A stretch of DNA of 61,770 nucleotides from Aequorivita vitellina (GTDB lineage: Bacteria > Bacteroidota > Bacteroidia > Flavobacteriales > Flavobacteriaceae), in NCBI RefSeq assembly GCF_022008365.1, contig NZ_JAIRBA010000025.1:1-61770 (forward strand). The letters run 5' to 3'. Below, one piece after another: positions 32,857-43,618 of this stretch (its first letter is position 1; each line of letters begins with the position of its first letter). Position numbers and translations under genes: made by a program. The notes beneath the pieces were generated by a model. That model did not search any database. It saw only the letters and a list, made by a program, of their open reading frames with translations, and was not told the origin of the DNA.

Positions 32857-34240
32857 TTAAAAGGTGCTTAATATTGTTTTTTACTAATCTAAATTTTCCG
32901 CTTTGCTCAACAGAAATGTCATCTACATATTGTACTTCTAATTCCATACTGTTTCCAATTCTATCTCTCCAATTTTGTATAAAATTCTTCTCAATTTTTT
33001 TATTATAAATTTTCTTATCAATTACAATTTTTAAAATCAATTTCGATAATGAGTTTTGTATCGCTTGGAATTTCAAAATACCTTTAGTATCTTTCAATGT
33101 ATTTGATACATTACCTAAGTTTATTTTCCCTACTTCCGGAGAATAAATAAAATCGTCAATACGACCTAAAATTTCTTTTACTAACGGATTATTATTACCA
33201 CATTGACAAGATTTTGATTCATCTTCTAAAGTAATAGAATCTCCTATGTCATATCTTATGAGTGGTGTGCCTTCAGAAGTAAATGATGTTACAACCAATC
33301 GACCTGATTGACTTGGGTTATTATATTCATCCAATACTTCAAAAACACCACTTTGTAATTCTAGATGAAGAATTCCATATTTACATTCAAAAATAAAAGG
33401 AGCACCCTCGGATGAAGCATATTGATTATACATTTTACAATGAAAATAACTTTCAATAACTTCTCTCATTTCTTTATTAATAGTCTCTGCTGTTGGAAAA
33501 ATTGCTTTTAACATTCCATTAGGAAATTGCAAACCATTATTTATTCCATATTTTGCAATGTCAAACATAGTAGAAGGAAAACCAACAAAGAATTTTGGTC
33601 GAAATTTTATTAAGTCTTTTATATAATAAATTAGGTTATGATGATGTATATGAAAAGTAGAATAATAACGAACTCTATAAAAATAATCGGTTTTCCAATA
33701 TCTGCATTTCTTCAAATCTCTCGAAGTAAGTATAGATTTGCCTGAAAACCAAGCTGTTCTTTCACCTAATTTATAACCTTGACGATCTCTAAAATCATCT
33801 AACATTGCAAAGCGTTCTTGCATATTATCATGAGTAAAAAGTACTTCTAGAGATTTACCAGTTGTGCCACCGGTTTTAGAGATAATTCCTTTATTTTTTG
33901 TAATTGTATTTATTTTATCTACATTAGACCTTAATATTTCTTTACTTAAAAAAGGCAACTTTTCAATAGTTTCTATTTTATTAAAGTCTTCTATTTTTAA
34001 AAGATTTTTTTTATAATACTCAGACTTTAAAACAGTTAGTTTTAAAAATGCAACATATCTATTTTTTTGAATTTTTAACAATTCTTCTTTACTTAAATTC
34101 CTATTATTAAAAAACATTTTTTTGTAATATTTATACTTGCCTCCATACCTTTTCTTGTATGCCATAATATTAAACCAAGTAATAAAAATATTTTGAATAA
34201 AATTAGGGAAGATACAATATAGTCGTTGTAGGATTTTCAT
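32849..34240 (-). CDS. PaaK/CapK-family adenylate-forming protein
   Basis: 463 residues. The ATP-binding loop SKTGGTTGKS is at 121-130, with CPS-like second-half motifs (YASSEGAPFIFECKYG, VTSFTSEGTPLIRYDIGD, CQCGNNNPLVKEILGR). CapK relatives are found in capsule loci; their activity on glycans or acyl groups is not settled. It follows the sulfotransferase gene after a 135-base gap and overlaps the glycosyltransferase that comes next. Confidence 0.88.
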   Translation of the reverse strand: MKILQRLYCIFPNFIQNIFITWFNIMAYKKRYGGKYKYYKKMFFNNRNLSKEELLKIQKNRYVAFLKLTVLKSEYYKKNLLKIEDFNKIETIEKLPFLSKEILRSNVDKINTITKNKGIISKTGGTTGKSLEVLFTHDNMQERFAMLDDFRDRQGYKLGERTAWFSGKSILTSRDLKKCRYWKTDYFYRVRYYSTFHIHHHNLIYYIKDLIKFRPKFFVGFPSTMFDIAKYGINNGLQFPNGMLKAIFPTAETINKEMREVIESYFHCKMYNQYASSEGAPFIFECKYGILHLELQSGVFEVLDEYNNPSQSGRLVVTSFTSEGTPLIRYDIGDSITLEDESKSCQCGNNNPLVKEILGRIDDFIYSPEVGKINLGNVSNTLKDTKGILKFQAIQNSLSKLILKIVIDKKIYNKKIEKNFIQNWRDRIGNSMELEVQYVDDISVEQSGKFRLVKNNIKHLLNV

Positions 34241-34375
34241 AGTTGTAATGTAATAATGATATTTTTAATGAAAAATTTGACTAATGTTTTTTAATTAAAT
34301 ATTTCCTGATTACTAATGTAATTTTAAATCTATCTTTTAATACTGCCTCTCGTAATATTTTTAGGGTCCAGCTGT

Positions 34376-35251
34376 CTAAAATAATATTTGATGGTTGTTT
34401 TTTAGATAATCAAGATCATCCTTGAATTGATTATTTATACTATCTCGAATATCATTCGAAGTATTTGGTTTATTACTAATTTCTTTTAATAAAAATTTAT
34501 CAATATTTCTCATTACTTTGCTTCCAAGCTCTTGTATGAAACGTGGTGATTTTTTTGCTAATTTTGACCTCTCAATACTTACTAATGTACTTTTTAGAAA
34601 CATAAAACGAGGAGCCCGTCTTACATTGCTAGGTCCATTATTTAAAAAATGATTAAAATCAGTTTCATTAATGTTTAAAAAATTAAAAATATCTTGTAAA
34701 ACATTTTGAGGCATATCTTTTAATGCATTTAATGAGGTAACATAAACATTTTGACTTCCAAATACATTAATATAGTTTACAATCGGAGTTTTATATTTAG
34801 TAACATTTTTATAAAAATTCAATCTAGGGTGTTCAGAAATTATAAATTCATTAAAATCAGGTAAATTCATTCCAGTTTTAACTTCTTGAAAATAATGAGA
34901 TTCAATTCTTTTATAGGGCTCTCTAACAATAAAGATGATTTTGGTATTTGGATTATATTGATGTATTAAGGACGGAGCCTGCGAATCAAACGAATAAATT
35001 GTACTTGCATCCATTATATATTTCTTATTGACCACCCCTCTATAAATACTTTCATACCACTCTACCCCCTTATCGTAACTACCACCTACCGACCAATTTG
35101 TAAAATCTTTAGTAGTATTAAACCCTTTAATTTTACTGAAGAATGCGGGTTCTTTACTCGTGCCTATACCAATATCTTTATGCATTTTAAGCATATCATA
35201 TAGTGTGGTTGTGCCACATTTTGAAAACCCTGCAATTACTAAATTTACCAT
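34376..35251 (-). CDS. Sulfotransferase-family protein (first of two)
   Basis: 291 residues. The PAPS 5'-phosphosulfate loop is VIAGFSKCGTTTLYDML (5-21), and the 3'-phosphate motif is IIFIVREPYKRIESHY with Arg110 and Ser118. It has the single-domain size of carbohydrate sulfotransferases. Together with the PAPS synthesis genes in the same locus, it most likely sulfates the exopolysaccharide in the cytoplasm before export. The acceptor sugar is unknown. Confidence 0.9.
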   Translation of the reverse strand: MVNLVIAGFSKCGTTTLYDMLKMHKDIGIGTSKEPAFFSKIKGFNTTKDFTNWSVGGSYDKGVEWYESIYRGVVNKKYIMDASTIYSFDSQAPSLIHQYNPNTKIIFIVREPYKRIESHYFQEVKTGMNLPDFNEFIISEHPRLNFYKNVTKYKTPIVNYINVFGSQNVYVTSLNALKDMPQNVLQDIFNFLNINETDFNHFLNNGPSNVRRAPRFMFLKSTLVSIERSKLAKKSPRFIQELGSKVMRNIDKFLLKEISNKPNTSNDIRDSINNQFKDDLDYLKNNHQILF

Positions 35252-35509
35252 ACTATTTATTTCTTAAAAATACTAAAATATTAAATGTTTAAGCTACTCA
35301 ATAACCTCTTAAACGATAAAGTGTTTATTCAAATATTTAATCAAGTCAAGAGTTTATATTTTCTCTTCGATAATGTTCGATTTAACTATAAAACCTATCG
35401 CCATTTTAGTTGTGTACTTATCTAATAACTAATTCAAGGGCTAGTGAATTTATAGAAATCGGAAGTAATTTGTTAATAACTTTCTTTTACCAATTAGGGT
35501 TTTTGGGAA

Positions 35510-36688
35510 TTATAAATTTTCAGAAAAATCCAACCAAAACTTTTTCCTCTTTGTTGACAAAATACTCCTATCATAAGCTAATGCAGTTTTAAAGTTAGCA
35601 TTAATCATTTTCTCAAGTTCTACTGAGTTAAAAATTATTCGACTGATTTGAAGTGATAAGTGTTTAAAATCACCTGTTTTATGAAGATAATTATTATCTA
35701 ATAATTCAGGTATACCAGCGATTTTGGAGGCCAAAACAGGACATGCTTGTGACATTGCTTCAATAACAGATCTTGGTAACCCTTCTTGTTTAGATGGATG
35801 TATATAAATATCAATTTTATTCAACCAATTTAAAACTTGATCACCTGATTTAAGTTTTCCAAGGATTTTTACATTGTTTTCTATATTTAATGATTTTGCT
35901 AATTTCTCAACCCATTTATAATCGCCACCGCCAATCATCTCAATATAAATATACTTTCTTTCATCTAAGGTTGAGACAGCTTTAAGAATTTCTTCGTGCC
36001 CCTTATAACGAACCCCAAAAGAGCCTATAAGTCCTAATGTTATCTTCTTATTCCTAATATTATTTTCTAATGTTGATAATCTATGATTTATGACCTTTTC
36101 TTTATTAGACACTTGGACATCTACATTTGAGGCATTTATTGTGTGTTTTGATTTAGTAGGATATCTCTTTTGTAAGAAGTGTTTTGTAACGTATAGCACA
36201 TAATCTGAATGTTTTACAATGTGCTTCATCCAATAAAAATATACTAAAGCTAATATTTTACCTTGCATATTGCCATAATTCCAAAAGGCATCAAAAGGAC
36301 AGCCTACTACCTCAAGACCAACTTTCAAATTCATTTTTTTTGCTACATGAAAAGCATTGTTACAATATTGTCCTGGAACCCTTATTACAACAGCATCTAC
36401 TCTACAAAACTCTTTTTTAAAGACTGAATTATTTATAAAAAAATTTTTTATTAGTCTTTTAGGTGTGTCTATAAAAGGAACATGAACATATTCAACTTTG
36501 GGGTGGTTTAGTTTGTTCAAATTCAACTTTTTTATTGTGTCTATATCAGATTTATAAATACTTGCAAAAACAATAATTTCATCAAATCCATCCAAAAATC
36601 GATCCCAGACAGTGACATCGAATACGCCAAAAATATCGTCCTGATACTTATAACATCTTGCATCATATACATACGCTAATGTTTTCAT
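35510..36688 (-). CDS. Glycosyltransferase family 4 protein
   Basis: 392 residues; the GT-B second domain shows GLIGSFGVRYKGHEE and the E-x7-E motif in SKQEGLPRSVIEAMSQACPV. It is separated from the upstream glycosyltransferase by 175 bases and from the sulfotransferase by 258 bases of AT-rich non-coding sequence. Sugar donor and acceptor cannot be inferred. Confidence 0.9.
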   Translation of the reverse strand: MKTLAYVYDARCYKYQDDIFGVFDVTVWDRFLDGFDEIIVFASIYKSDIDTIKKLNLNKLNHPKVEYVHVPFIDTPKRLIKNFFINNSVFKKEFCRVDAVVIRVPGQYCNNAFHVAKKMNLKVGLEVVGCPFDAFWNYGNMQGKILALVYFYWMKHIVKHSDYVLYVTKHFLQKRYPTKSKHTINASNVDVQVSNKEKVINHRLSTLENNIRNKKITLGLIGSFGVRYKGHEEILKAVSTLDERKYIYIEMIGGGDYKWVEKLAKSLNIENNVKILGKLKSGDQVLNWLNKIDIYIHPSKQEGLPRSVIEAMSQACPVLASKIAGIPELLDNNYLHKTGDFKHLSLQISRIIFNSVELEKMINANFKTALAYDRSILSTKRKKFWLDFSENL

Positions 36689-36863
36689 TTAAAGAAGTTT
36701 TTAAAATTAAAATCTACCTTTTACTTAATTATTTTAATGTATTAGTTTAAATTATAATTAATAGATAAACATCATTAAATAGCATGATAAAATACTTTCA
36801 TTATTTCCTTAATGTAAAGTAAAATATTAGATAATATAATAAATCATTTGAGACTTAAATTAA

Positions 36864-38054
36864 TTATTCCTTAATTGTATCAATACGATGTTCTATTTTC
36901 ATAAATGCTCTAACTTGATTTTTATTCGTATAGTTTTTTTTTATCATAGCATATGCATTTTTAGATATAAACTCATATTGCTTTTTTTCATTGACTAACT
37001 TTTGTATTACTTCAACATATTCATCTACTGCATTAAAATTGGTGAGAAAACCTGTGTAATTATCTGATATAAAATCAGTAACACCTCCAACGGCATTAGC
37101 AGCTACTGGCTTACCAAATGCCATTGCTTCTAGTATTACACGAGGTAACCCTTCAGAATAACTAGGATGTATTAACATATCCGACATTGTATAATAAGCT
37201 AAAACATCACTTTCATTAATTACTATATCAATATAAGGTTCTAGTTCATGTTCATTTATATATTCGAGAATAGAGTTATAATAATTTTTAGATGTTACTG
37301 AATGACTAACCATTCCAATAAGCAATAGTTTTACTTTTTCACCTTTATCAATCAGTTTATTTAAGACTTCTAAAACTACAAGCTGACCCTTAATTTTTCT
37401 AAAGCTTCCACAATGCATTAAAATAAATTCTCGTGAATTATCTTGGACTTTATGCCAAGGAAGTACGGCTTCATTTGTTTTCAGTAGAGGCTTGATTTTA
37501 TTTATTTCGATTGCGTTTGGTATTACATAAATATTACCTAAAGTTGCATACCCAGACGCAAAAACCATTTGTCTAGTTGCCTGTGAAACTGCTAAAAAGA
37601 CATCAGCTAATTTTTTTAGCAATCTTCTTTCGACATACCCAAACGTATTAGGTAAAAACCAAGTTCTTGCAAAATAGGCGATTTTATAGCTTTTAGATGA
37701 TTTTAGTATTGCGAGTGTTTTAGTATTGTTTACACTTATTAAATCAGGTTTAAACTCTAATATTATTTTTTGGAGATTTTTCTTATACTCTTGATTTTTT
37801 TTTAGATAACGAATATAATTAATTAAAATATTGAGTCGTCCCTTGTCATTCAACATTATAGGTTTATTTCGAGGGTCAATAATTTGATAAGGAACGTTTT
37901 CTTTTTTGCATTGCAAAATGTAAGGTTCACAACATCCCCAAAAATCTACCACTAACACTTCATTCTTTTCATCAATAAGTCTTTTAGCAAGTTCTAAAGT
38001 ACTTTTGCTTGATCCCCCAAAATTATGCACTGCTTCTAAAAAAATTATTTTCAT
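36864..38054 (-). CDS. Glycosyltransferase family 4 protein
   Basis: 396 residues. The N-terminus MKIIFLEAVHNFGGSSKSTL has the GT4 glycine loop, followed in the C-terminal domain by MHCGSFRKIKGQ and the E-x7-E motif in SYSEGLPRVILEAMAFGKPV. The upstream gene ends 14 bases before its start, so they are cotranscribed. It adds one sugar of the repeat unit. Confidence 0.9.
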   Translation of the reverse strand: MKIIFLEAVHNFGGSSKSTLELAKRLIDEKNEVLVVDFWGCCEPYILQCKKENVPYQIIDPRNKPIMLNDKGRLNILINYIRYLKKNQEYKKNLQKIILEFKPDLISVNNTKTLAILKSSKSYKIAYFARTWFLPNTFGYVERRLLKKLADVFLAVSQATRQMVFASGYATLGNIYVIPNAIEINKIKPLLKTNEAVLPWHKVQDNSREFILMHCGSFRKIKGQLVVLEVLNKLIDKGEKVKLLLIGMVSHSVTSKNYYNSILEYINEHELEPYIDIVINESDVLAYYTMSDMLIHPSYSEGLPRVILEAMAFGKPVAANAVGGVTDFISDNYTGFLTNFNAVDEYVEVIQKLVNEKKQYEFISKNAYAMIKKNYTNKNQVRAFMKIEHRIDTIKE

Positions 38055-38068
38055 TGGTTTTAATTAAA

Positions 38069-38626
38069 TTAACTACTAGTCAAAGGATTTTCCATATATT
38101 TCACTTTTCTCAAAACTCTCGCAGGTATTCCTCCAGCAACACTATCTTCAGGAATATCTGATACAACAACTGCATTTGCACCAATTATACAGTTATTTCC
38201 TATTTTTATAGGACCAAGTATTTTTGCACCTGCTCCAATTAAAATGTTATCACCCAATATCGGTTGTGTTGTTCCATATTTTTCTTTACCCAAATTTCCG
38301 CCAAATGTGACGCCTTGTCTAATTTCACAATTTTTTCCAATTTTTGTTTTCCCTCCAATTATAATTCCTCCTATATGTCTAATGACAAATCCTGGTGCAA
38401 TATCAGCCCTTCTTCCAATCCAAGTAATTGTTGAAATATGCATCAACTTTTCAACTAACACTGCTATAAGATGTGAGCGTTTATCAAAATAATTTGACAA
38501 TCTATACAACACTACAGCTCTATAATTGGCCATGAACAAGGTCATAATAAAAATATTCAACAGTGTTGTCTTATCGCACCTTTTATAACAATTTAAATCC
38601 TTTTTTAAGACTCTAATTAATCCCAT
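38069..38626 (-). CDS. Serine acetyltransferase-like hexapeptide transferase
   Basis: 185 residues. The C-terminal half is a left-handed beta-helix of hexapeptide repeats (IGGKTKIGKNCEIRQGVTFG, then IGAGAKILGPIKIGNNCIIG), ending GGIPARVLRKV, as in CysE-type acetyltransferases. In EPS loci such enzymes often acetylate a sugar rather than serine; no cysteine-biosynthesis genes are next to it. Its start overlaps the preceding gene by 14 bases. Confidence 0.88.
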   Translation of the reverse strand: MGLIRVLKKDLNCYKRCDKTTLLNIFIMTLFMANYRAVVLYRLSNYFDKRSHLIAVLVEKLMHISTITWIGRRADIAPGFVIRHIGGIIIGGKTKIGKNCEIRQGVTFGGNLGKEKYGTTQPILGDNILIGAGAKILGPIKIGNNCIIGANAVVVSDIPEDSVAGGIPARVLRKVKYMENPLTSS

Positions 38627-39758
38627 TATAAAATAGTTTTAGATAGTTCTCAGCTCTAGTACGCCAACTAAAATTCTGACAGTCGTAATTGAAATGAAAA
38701 TTATTTAAAGATTCTATCTTTGAGATAGCTTCTAAAATAGCGTTTAAATTATTTTCACAAAAAATAACATTTCTAAATTTACTTGCCATCTGGTAAGTAG
38801 CAGTTTCTTCATCCCCTTTAATAAAAAGTATTATTTTTTTAAAAGCTAATAATTCAAATATTTTTCCGCTTGTTTGGACCCCAGATTTATTATCAATAAA
38901 AACTAACACTTCATACTGGTACAGCAATTTGAAAAGTTCAGTTTGTTCTAAACTATTATAGAAAGAAACGTTTTTTATTTTTTTTACTTCATTATTTCCA
39001 TATATATCAAGTTTATATTCATTCTGATTTGACAATGCAGTAAATAAATAATCAGGAGACCTTAGTTTATTGTAAAATCTTCCTGCATAAGCCATTGATT
39101 TCCTTTCTGTCATACATTTCTGTGATAAACTTTCTATTAACTCAGTATTTACCCCTTGAGGAATAATGTGAATTAATGAAGAGTTAATGTTAAATTCACT
39201 TGTAAAATGTGCTTTAGTTAATTCATTTGTTACAATAAGATTGGTCGATAGTTTTAAAGCTTTAAATTCAATACCCCTAGAAATCTCATCATCATTCCAA
39301 CGAGCCGAATTTTTATAAAGAGGATCCCCTATATCACAAATAATTTTTGAATCAGGATATTTTTTTTTTAGCCAAGGAACAAGAAGATAATTTGAAAATG
39401 GACTTATCATAACTACAAAAACAACTTCCTTTATTTTATTTTTCTTTCTTAATCTTAGTTTAATATCCATTTTGATTAAAAAATGAATGAAAATAAATGG
39501 ATCTAAAATTCTTGAAAGTTTGTTCAATTTCCCTCCTAGTTTAAAAAAACCTATGTATTTAAATAAAAGAAATATTAGATTAAATTTATTAACTTGAAAA
39601 GGTTGATCCGCTTGCGATATTACATTATTACTAAAACATAGTATGGTATAGTTGTTTTCAGGTGCTATCTGGCGCAAGTTTGTATTGATATTAGTTAGTC
39701 TAATACCTCTCGGATTTGTTTTCTTTGTTATGGGGTGAATAAAAAAAATATTTTTCAT
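38613..39758 (-). CDS. Glycosyltransferase (GT4-like)
   Basis: 381 residues. The C-terminal domain has MAYAGRFYNKLRSPDYLFTA and TSGKIFELLAFKKIILFI, consistent with a divergent GT-B enzyme. The standard E-x7-E motif is not clear (a single Glu in GKIFELLA), so donor type is uncertain. It overlaps the acetyltransferase gene by 14 bases. Confidence 0.8.
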   Translation of the reverse strand: MKNIFFIHPITKKTNPRGIRLTNINTNLRQIAPENNYTILCFSNNVISQADQPFQVNKFNLIFLLFKYIGFFKLGGKLNKLSRILDPFIFIHFLIKMDIKLRLRKKNKIKEVVFVVMISPFSNYLLVPWLKKKYPDSKIICDIGDPLYKNSARWNDDEISRGIEFKALKLSTNLIVTNELTKAHFTSEFNINSSLIHIIPQGVNTELIESLSQKCMTERKSMAYAGRFYNKLRSPDYLFTALSNQNEYKLDIYGNNEVKKIKNVSFYNSLEQTELFKLLYQYEVLVFIDNKSGVQTSGKIFELLAFKKIILFIKGDEETATYQMASKFRNVIFCENNLNAILEAISKIESLNNFHFNYDCQNFSWRTRAENYLKLFYNGIN

Positions 39759-39858
39759 CTGTACTTTTTACTTTTATTAATCAAATGGGACTCCCAAAAA
39801 TCATTTTACCACGATAATTATCTGGAGATTTGATAAATCTCTTAATGTGTAATTCAGA

Positions 39859-41118
39859 TTATTTATAGGTCTTCATCAACAAATTTCCAATTGAATATAG
39901 CATATCACTATCATCTATCAATACCGTAAAATAATTCCCAAATAGCGTATGAAAAGAGAATGTAAATATTATCCATAAATATAATGGAATTATAAGAATT
40001 GTAGCTAAATATCCAAGCTTTGATATAATACTTCTACTTTTGTAGTATAACGAGCTGTTATTTAATAGACTTATACTTATTCCAACAAGCATCAAGAACA
40101 TTCCAACATTAAGAAAACGTTGCATACTTGGTATAAAACTAATTATCGCGCCAACTAATGATAGTATAATCCCATATTTTAAAAATAAATTTTCTCTTTT
40201 ACTCAATTTATTTTGTTTAATAATAAGCAAAAAAGTTAGTATTAAAATTAACGCTCTTTGGTAAAAAATTATGCCTATCTTAAGACTACTTGTATTAAAT
40301 GATGATTCCTGACTTTTTTCTAATATTTCTTCAGAAGTATAAACCTCTACTTTTCTTTCCAATTGCTCATTAAAAGTGTATTTAAGTAAATTTGCCTGGA
40401 CAATTGAAAGATTACTTAATGGGTTATATAAACTTAATAAAAATATCAAAATTAAATATAATTTTTTATAAGATGGTATATACTTATATATTAAAAAAAC
40501 TAATAGTGGAATAACAAAAGAAAAGTGTACTGCTAAGGGCAAGATTAGAAAAGTAATTCCTTTTTTCCTCTTATTTAAATAAATAAAATTAATTAAACCA
40601 TACGCAAAGATATGGGTAGCAGTCCAAAACCTAAAACCATTTATATTCCAAAAACCAATAAAACAAGCTGTAAACAATACTATGCCCATTAATTTATTTG
40701 AAAAATTTGGCCGAATCTGTTTAAGTACAAAATCAATATTTCTTGAATAGAAATAACCAAAAATAACACCATAAACTCCAAAAAGAAAGTGATAGTTGTT
40801 TGTAAAAGGTCTCAAAATATAATTTAGAAAAATAACCAAAAAATCAACTTTACCAGTTACCGCTGGATTAAAAACATCGAAAAATGAATTGAATTCTTTA
40901 TAGACTCTTGCGGAATTCACAAATTTTTCTTTGTATGCATATGCATCTATAGTTTCGATAAAGCTCATTGAAAAGCCGAAAAATATTATAAATAACCATA
41001 AGGCGTTTTTAAACCAAGAAGACCTATAATGTTTTAATGTTAACAAAAAAGATATAAAAGGAAAAATTATGTATCCTAATTTGAAGAGGTTAAACCTATT
41101 TTGACCAGAACTATTCAA
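39859..41118 (-). CDS. EpsG-like polysaccharide polymerase (Wzy role)
   Basis: 419 residues with about ten membrane helices and a long, low-complexity periplasmic loop region (~95-160). A TTG start is used, since the next in-frame ATG is ~140 codons in. The sequence (DAYAYKEKFVNSARVYKEFN, RPNFSNKLMGIVLFTACFIG) fits the EpsG family of EPS polymerases. It is the only polymerase candidate in the locus and would join repeat units outside the inner membrane. Confidence 0.8.
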   Translation of the reverse strand: MNSSGQNRFNLFKLGYIIFPFISFLLTLKHYRSSWFKNALWLFIIFFGFSMSFIETIDAYAYKEKFVNSARVYKEFNSFFDVFNPAVTGKVDFLVIFLNYILRPFTNNYHFLFGVYGVIFGYFYSRNIDFVLKQIRPNFSNKLMGIVLFTACFIGFWNINGFRFWTATHIFAYGLINFIYLNKRKKGITFLILPLAVHFSFVIPLLVFLIYKYIPSYKKLYLILIFLLSLYNPLSNLSIVQANLLKYTFNEQLERKVEVYTSEEILEKSQESSFNTSSLKIGIIFYQRALILILTFLLIIKQNKLSKRENLFLKYGIILSLVGAIISFIPSMQRFLNVGMFLMLVGISISLLNNSSLYYKSRSIISKLGYLATILIIPLYLWIIFTFSFHTLFGNYFTVLIDDSDMLYSIGNLLMKTYK

Positions 41119-41159
41119 TGATAATATATTTTTTAATTTGTCTAAAAAATAAACTCATT

Positions 41160-42029
41160 CTATTTAATTTCAGCTATTAAAGAATCTAATTCAATTGAAA
41201 ACATCTTTGCGCCATAAATATTTAGATGATCAACATTTAAAAACAATGAGTCATTATAGTCGGTCGCAAATTTATCAATAATAGTAATATTGTTTGATTT
41301 ATAGTTTTCAATCAAAATGTTGTATTTATTATATATTTTTTTAGGTACTCTATTCGCATAATTACTGTGAACAGGTGTATTTAAAAGAATTAATTTATTT
41401 TGAGAATTAGATATTAGCAATACTATAGAGTCTAAGTATTTAATTGACAATTCAGAAATATCAGTTCGGTTACTTTTATAATAAAAGTGTCTGTTAATTG
41501 TCTCCTCAAAATCGTCTATTTTATTATTTGTTGAATTTGAGAAGTTACCAATGTAACTAGTATGATTGAAATGTGGGTAGAAACAAAATATCTTAAAAAG
41601 CGTTTTATAATACTCTTTATAATCTATATCTATTTCGTTTTTTATAGTGTTAAACTCTTGGATGGAATAACTTCTACTAAACATTTCAGAAGCCCACTTA
41701 GAGTCAGAAAGTTTATAATCATTAAACTTTGCTATGTTATGTGGTGCAAATCCTAAAATAACCTTAACTCCTTGGTTTGATTCAAGAACGTTTTTTAACT
41801 TCCAATATGTTAGAATATATGGTTCGGCCGGTTGTGCAATATTGATTGAGCCAGGCAAAAATTCAGGGTTTATTGCATTTTGAATATGAGAATCACCCAC
41901 AAAGATTTTTTTATTATCTATGTTTACGCTTGTATTTCTTATAATTAATTGGTTTATAAAAAAATTAATGCTAAAGAAAGCAATTAGTATTATTAAAAAA
42001 ATTGAAACTTTTAATATGAATTTTTTCAT
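41160..42029 (-). CDS. SGNH-like membrane-anchored hydrolase, MBOAT partner
   Basis: 289 residues from the ATG at 42029 (an upstream TTG is less likely), preceded by AGGGAAA. One N-terminal anchor (~7-30) is followed by SGNH block I GDSH at 45-48 and a C-terminal DHLNIYGAKM block (Asp267, Asn270) in place of the usual Asp-x-x-His. Such proteins form pairs with MBOAT acyltransferases (AlgI/AlgJ-type) and O-acetylate exported glycans. Its MBOAT partner, the next gene up, is broken. Confidence 0.8.
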   Translation of the reverse strand: MKKFILKVSIFLIILIAFFSINFFINQLIIRNTSVNIDNKKIFVGDSHIQNAINPEFLPGSINIAQPAEPYILTYWKLKNVLESNQGVKVILGFAPHNIAKFNDYKLSDSKWASEMFSRSYSIQEFNTIKNEIDIDYKEYYKTLFKIFCFYPHFNHTSYIGNFSNSTNNKIDDFEETINRHFYYKSNRTDISELSIKYLDSIVLLISNSQNKLILLNTPVHSNYANRVPKKIYNKYNILIENYKSNNITIIDKFATDYNDSLFLNVDHLNIYGAKMFSIELDSLIAEIK

Positions 42030-42098
42030 TTTCCCTGGCAACTCATTTTTAAATGTTTAAATATAAAACAAATCGGTTATCAATTATTTATATAATGG

Positions 42099-43549
42099 TT
42101 AAAATTGGAAATATATAAAATCTTGTTGTTTTCCACCAAACCAAAGGATTGAAAGAACCAAAGCATAATAAAAAGCATATCTAAAGAAAATAGATTTATT
42201 TTTTCCAAAATTTTCTATTGCATATTCCTTTTCTCGGCCTATCCATTCAATTAATAACAAAAACAGAACAAAAGTAATCGTAATCACCGCATCATGTAAA
42301 CTAAAAATCTTTGGCAAGCTAAAAAGGGATTTGTCAAAAATACCGTTCAAATAGGTAAATGCATGTGAAATATTTTCAGCTCTAAAAAAAATCCAAGCCA
42401 ACACTGTAAGCAGAAATGTCCCTAGCATTGCCATTAACTCTTTAAAAGTAGGTAAATATTTCCCCTCAGCAACTACATTATCTGCGTAATTTCTATTCCT
42501 ATTTGTTAATAGAAGTGGTAAAAAATAAAGCGCATTCAAAAACCCCCAGACAATAAACGTCCAATTCGCTCCATGCCAAAATCCACTTACCACGAAAATG
42601 ATGAAAATATTTCTAACTTTCATCAAGGTTGCGCCCCTACTTCCACCAAGAGGTATGTATATATAATCTCTAAACCAGGTTGAGAGTGATATATGCCATC
42701 GTCTCCAAAATTCAGCAATGTCTCTTGAAAAGTAAGGATAGGCAAAGTTTTTCATTAAATTAAAACCAAATAATCTAGCCGTTCCTATTGCAATGTCAGA
42801 GTATCCGGAGAAATCTCCATAAATTTGAAATGTAAAAAACAATGCTCCCTAAACTAAAGTACTTCCATTTAAATTATCTGAATTATCGAAAATATGATTT
42901 GCAAATTCTGCGCAATTATCAGCTATTACTACTTTCTTAAACAACCCCCATAGAATTAGCTTTAATCCTTCAGAGGCTTGTTGGTAATTGAATTTTCTTT
43001 TTACATAGAATTGAGGTAATAATTTAGTAGCTCTTTCAATAGGACCAGCTACCAGTTGAGGGAAAAAACAAACGAAGGCCGAGAAAGCAATAATATCTTT
43101 TGTGGGTTTTAATTTCTCTTTATAGACATCAATGGTATAGCTTAGTGTTTGAAAGGTATAAAAACTAATTCCCACCGGTAAAATAATGTTTAAAGTAGTT
43201 GTATTAAACTGATATCCAAAAAAATTAAAAGCAGCATCGACATTATCTAAGAAAAAATTATAATATTTAAAGAAACCCAAAAAACCTAAATTTACTAGAA
43301 TACTAGTCCATAGTAAAAGTTTTCTTTTCGTTTTATCTATCGTTTGCTCCAAAAATATTCCAACAAAAAAATCAACAAGTGTACTAAAAATTATCAGTGT
43401 AAGAAACCTATAATCCCACCATCCATAAAAGATATAGCTTACTACAACTATTAGTAAATTTTGGATCTTAATATTTTTCTAAAAACAAACCAATATAATA
43501 AGAATACTGTTGGCAGAAATGCCGCAAACTCTATGGAATTAAATAACAT
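42099..43549 (-). pseudogene. MBOAT O-acyltransferase, disrupted twice
   Basis: The intact gene would start at the ATG at 43549 (MLFNSIEFAAFLPTVFLLYW). Within ~25 codons a run of five A's, where six are needed, shifts the frame near 43479-43483. Downstream the correct frame resumes (IFLEQTIDKTKRKLLL...), and an in-frame TAG at 42849-42851 falls inside the conserved GSTLV*GALFFTFQIYGDFSG region, then runs intact to 42099 with the MBOAT core YFSRDIAEFWRRWHISLS and FVVSGFWHGANWTF. Two independent lesions make a sequencing error in both unlikely. The gene would have O-acetylated the EPS. Confidence 0.85.
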
Positions 43550-43618
43550 TTGTTTCGAATAAATTATTTAATAATACTTAATTTTTTCTCAGTAAATCTG
43601 TCAATTACTATTGAAAAA

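Noticed and set aside
42849-43352. Two separate MBOAT-like genes
   Set aside because: The two frames are the same gene interrupted by one TAG; the conserved motifs are split in order and the N-terminus is frameshifted.
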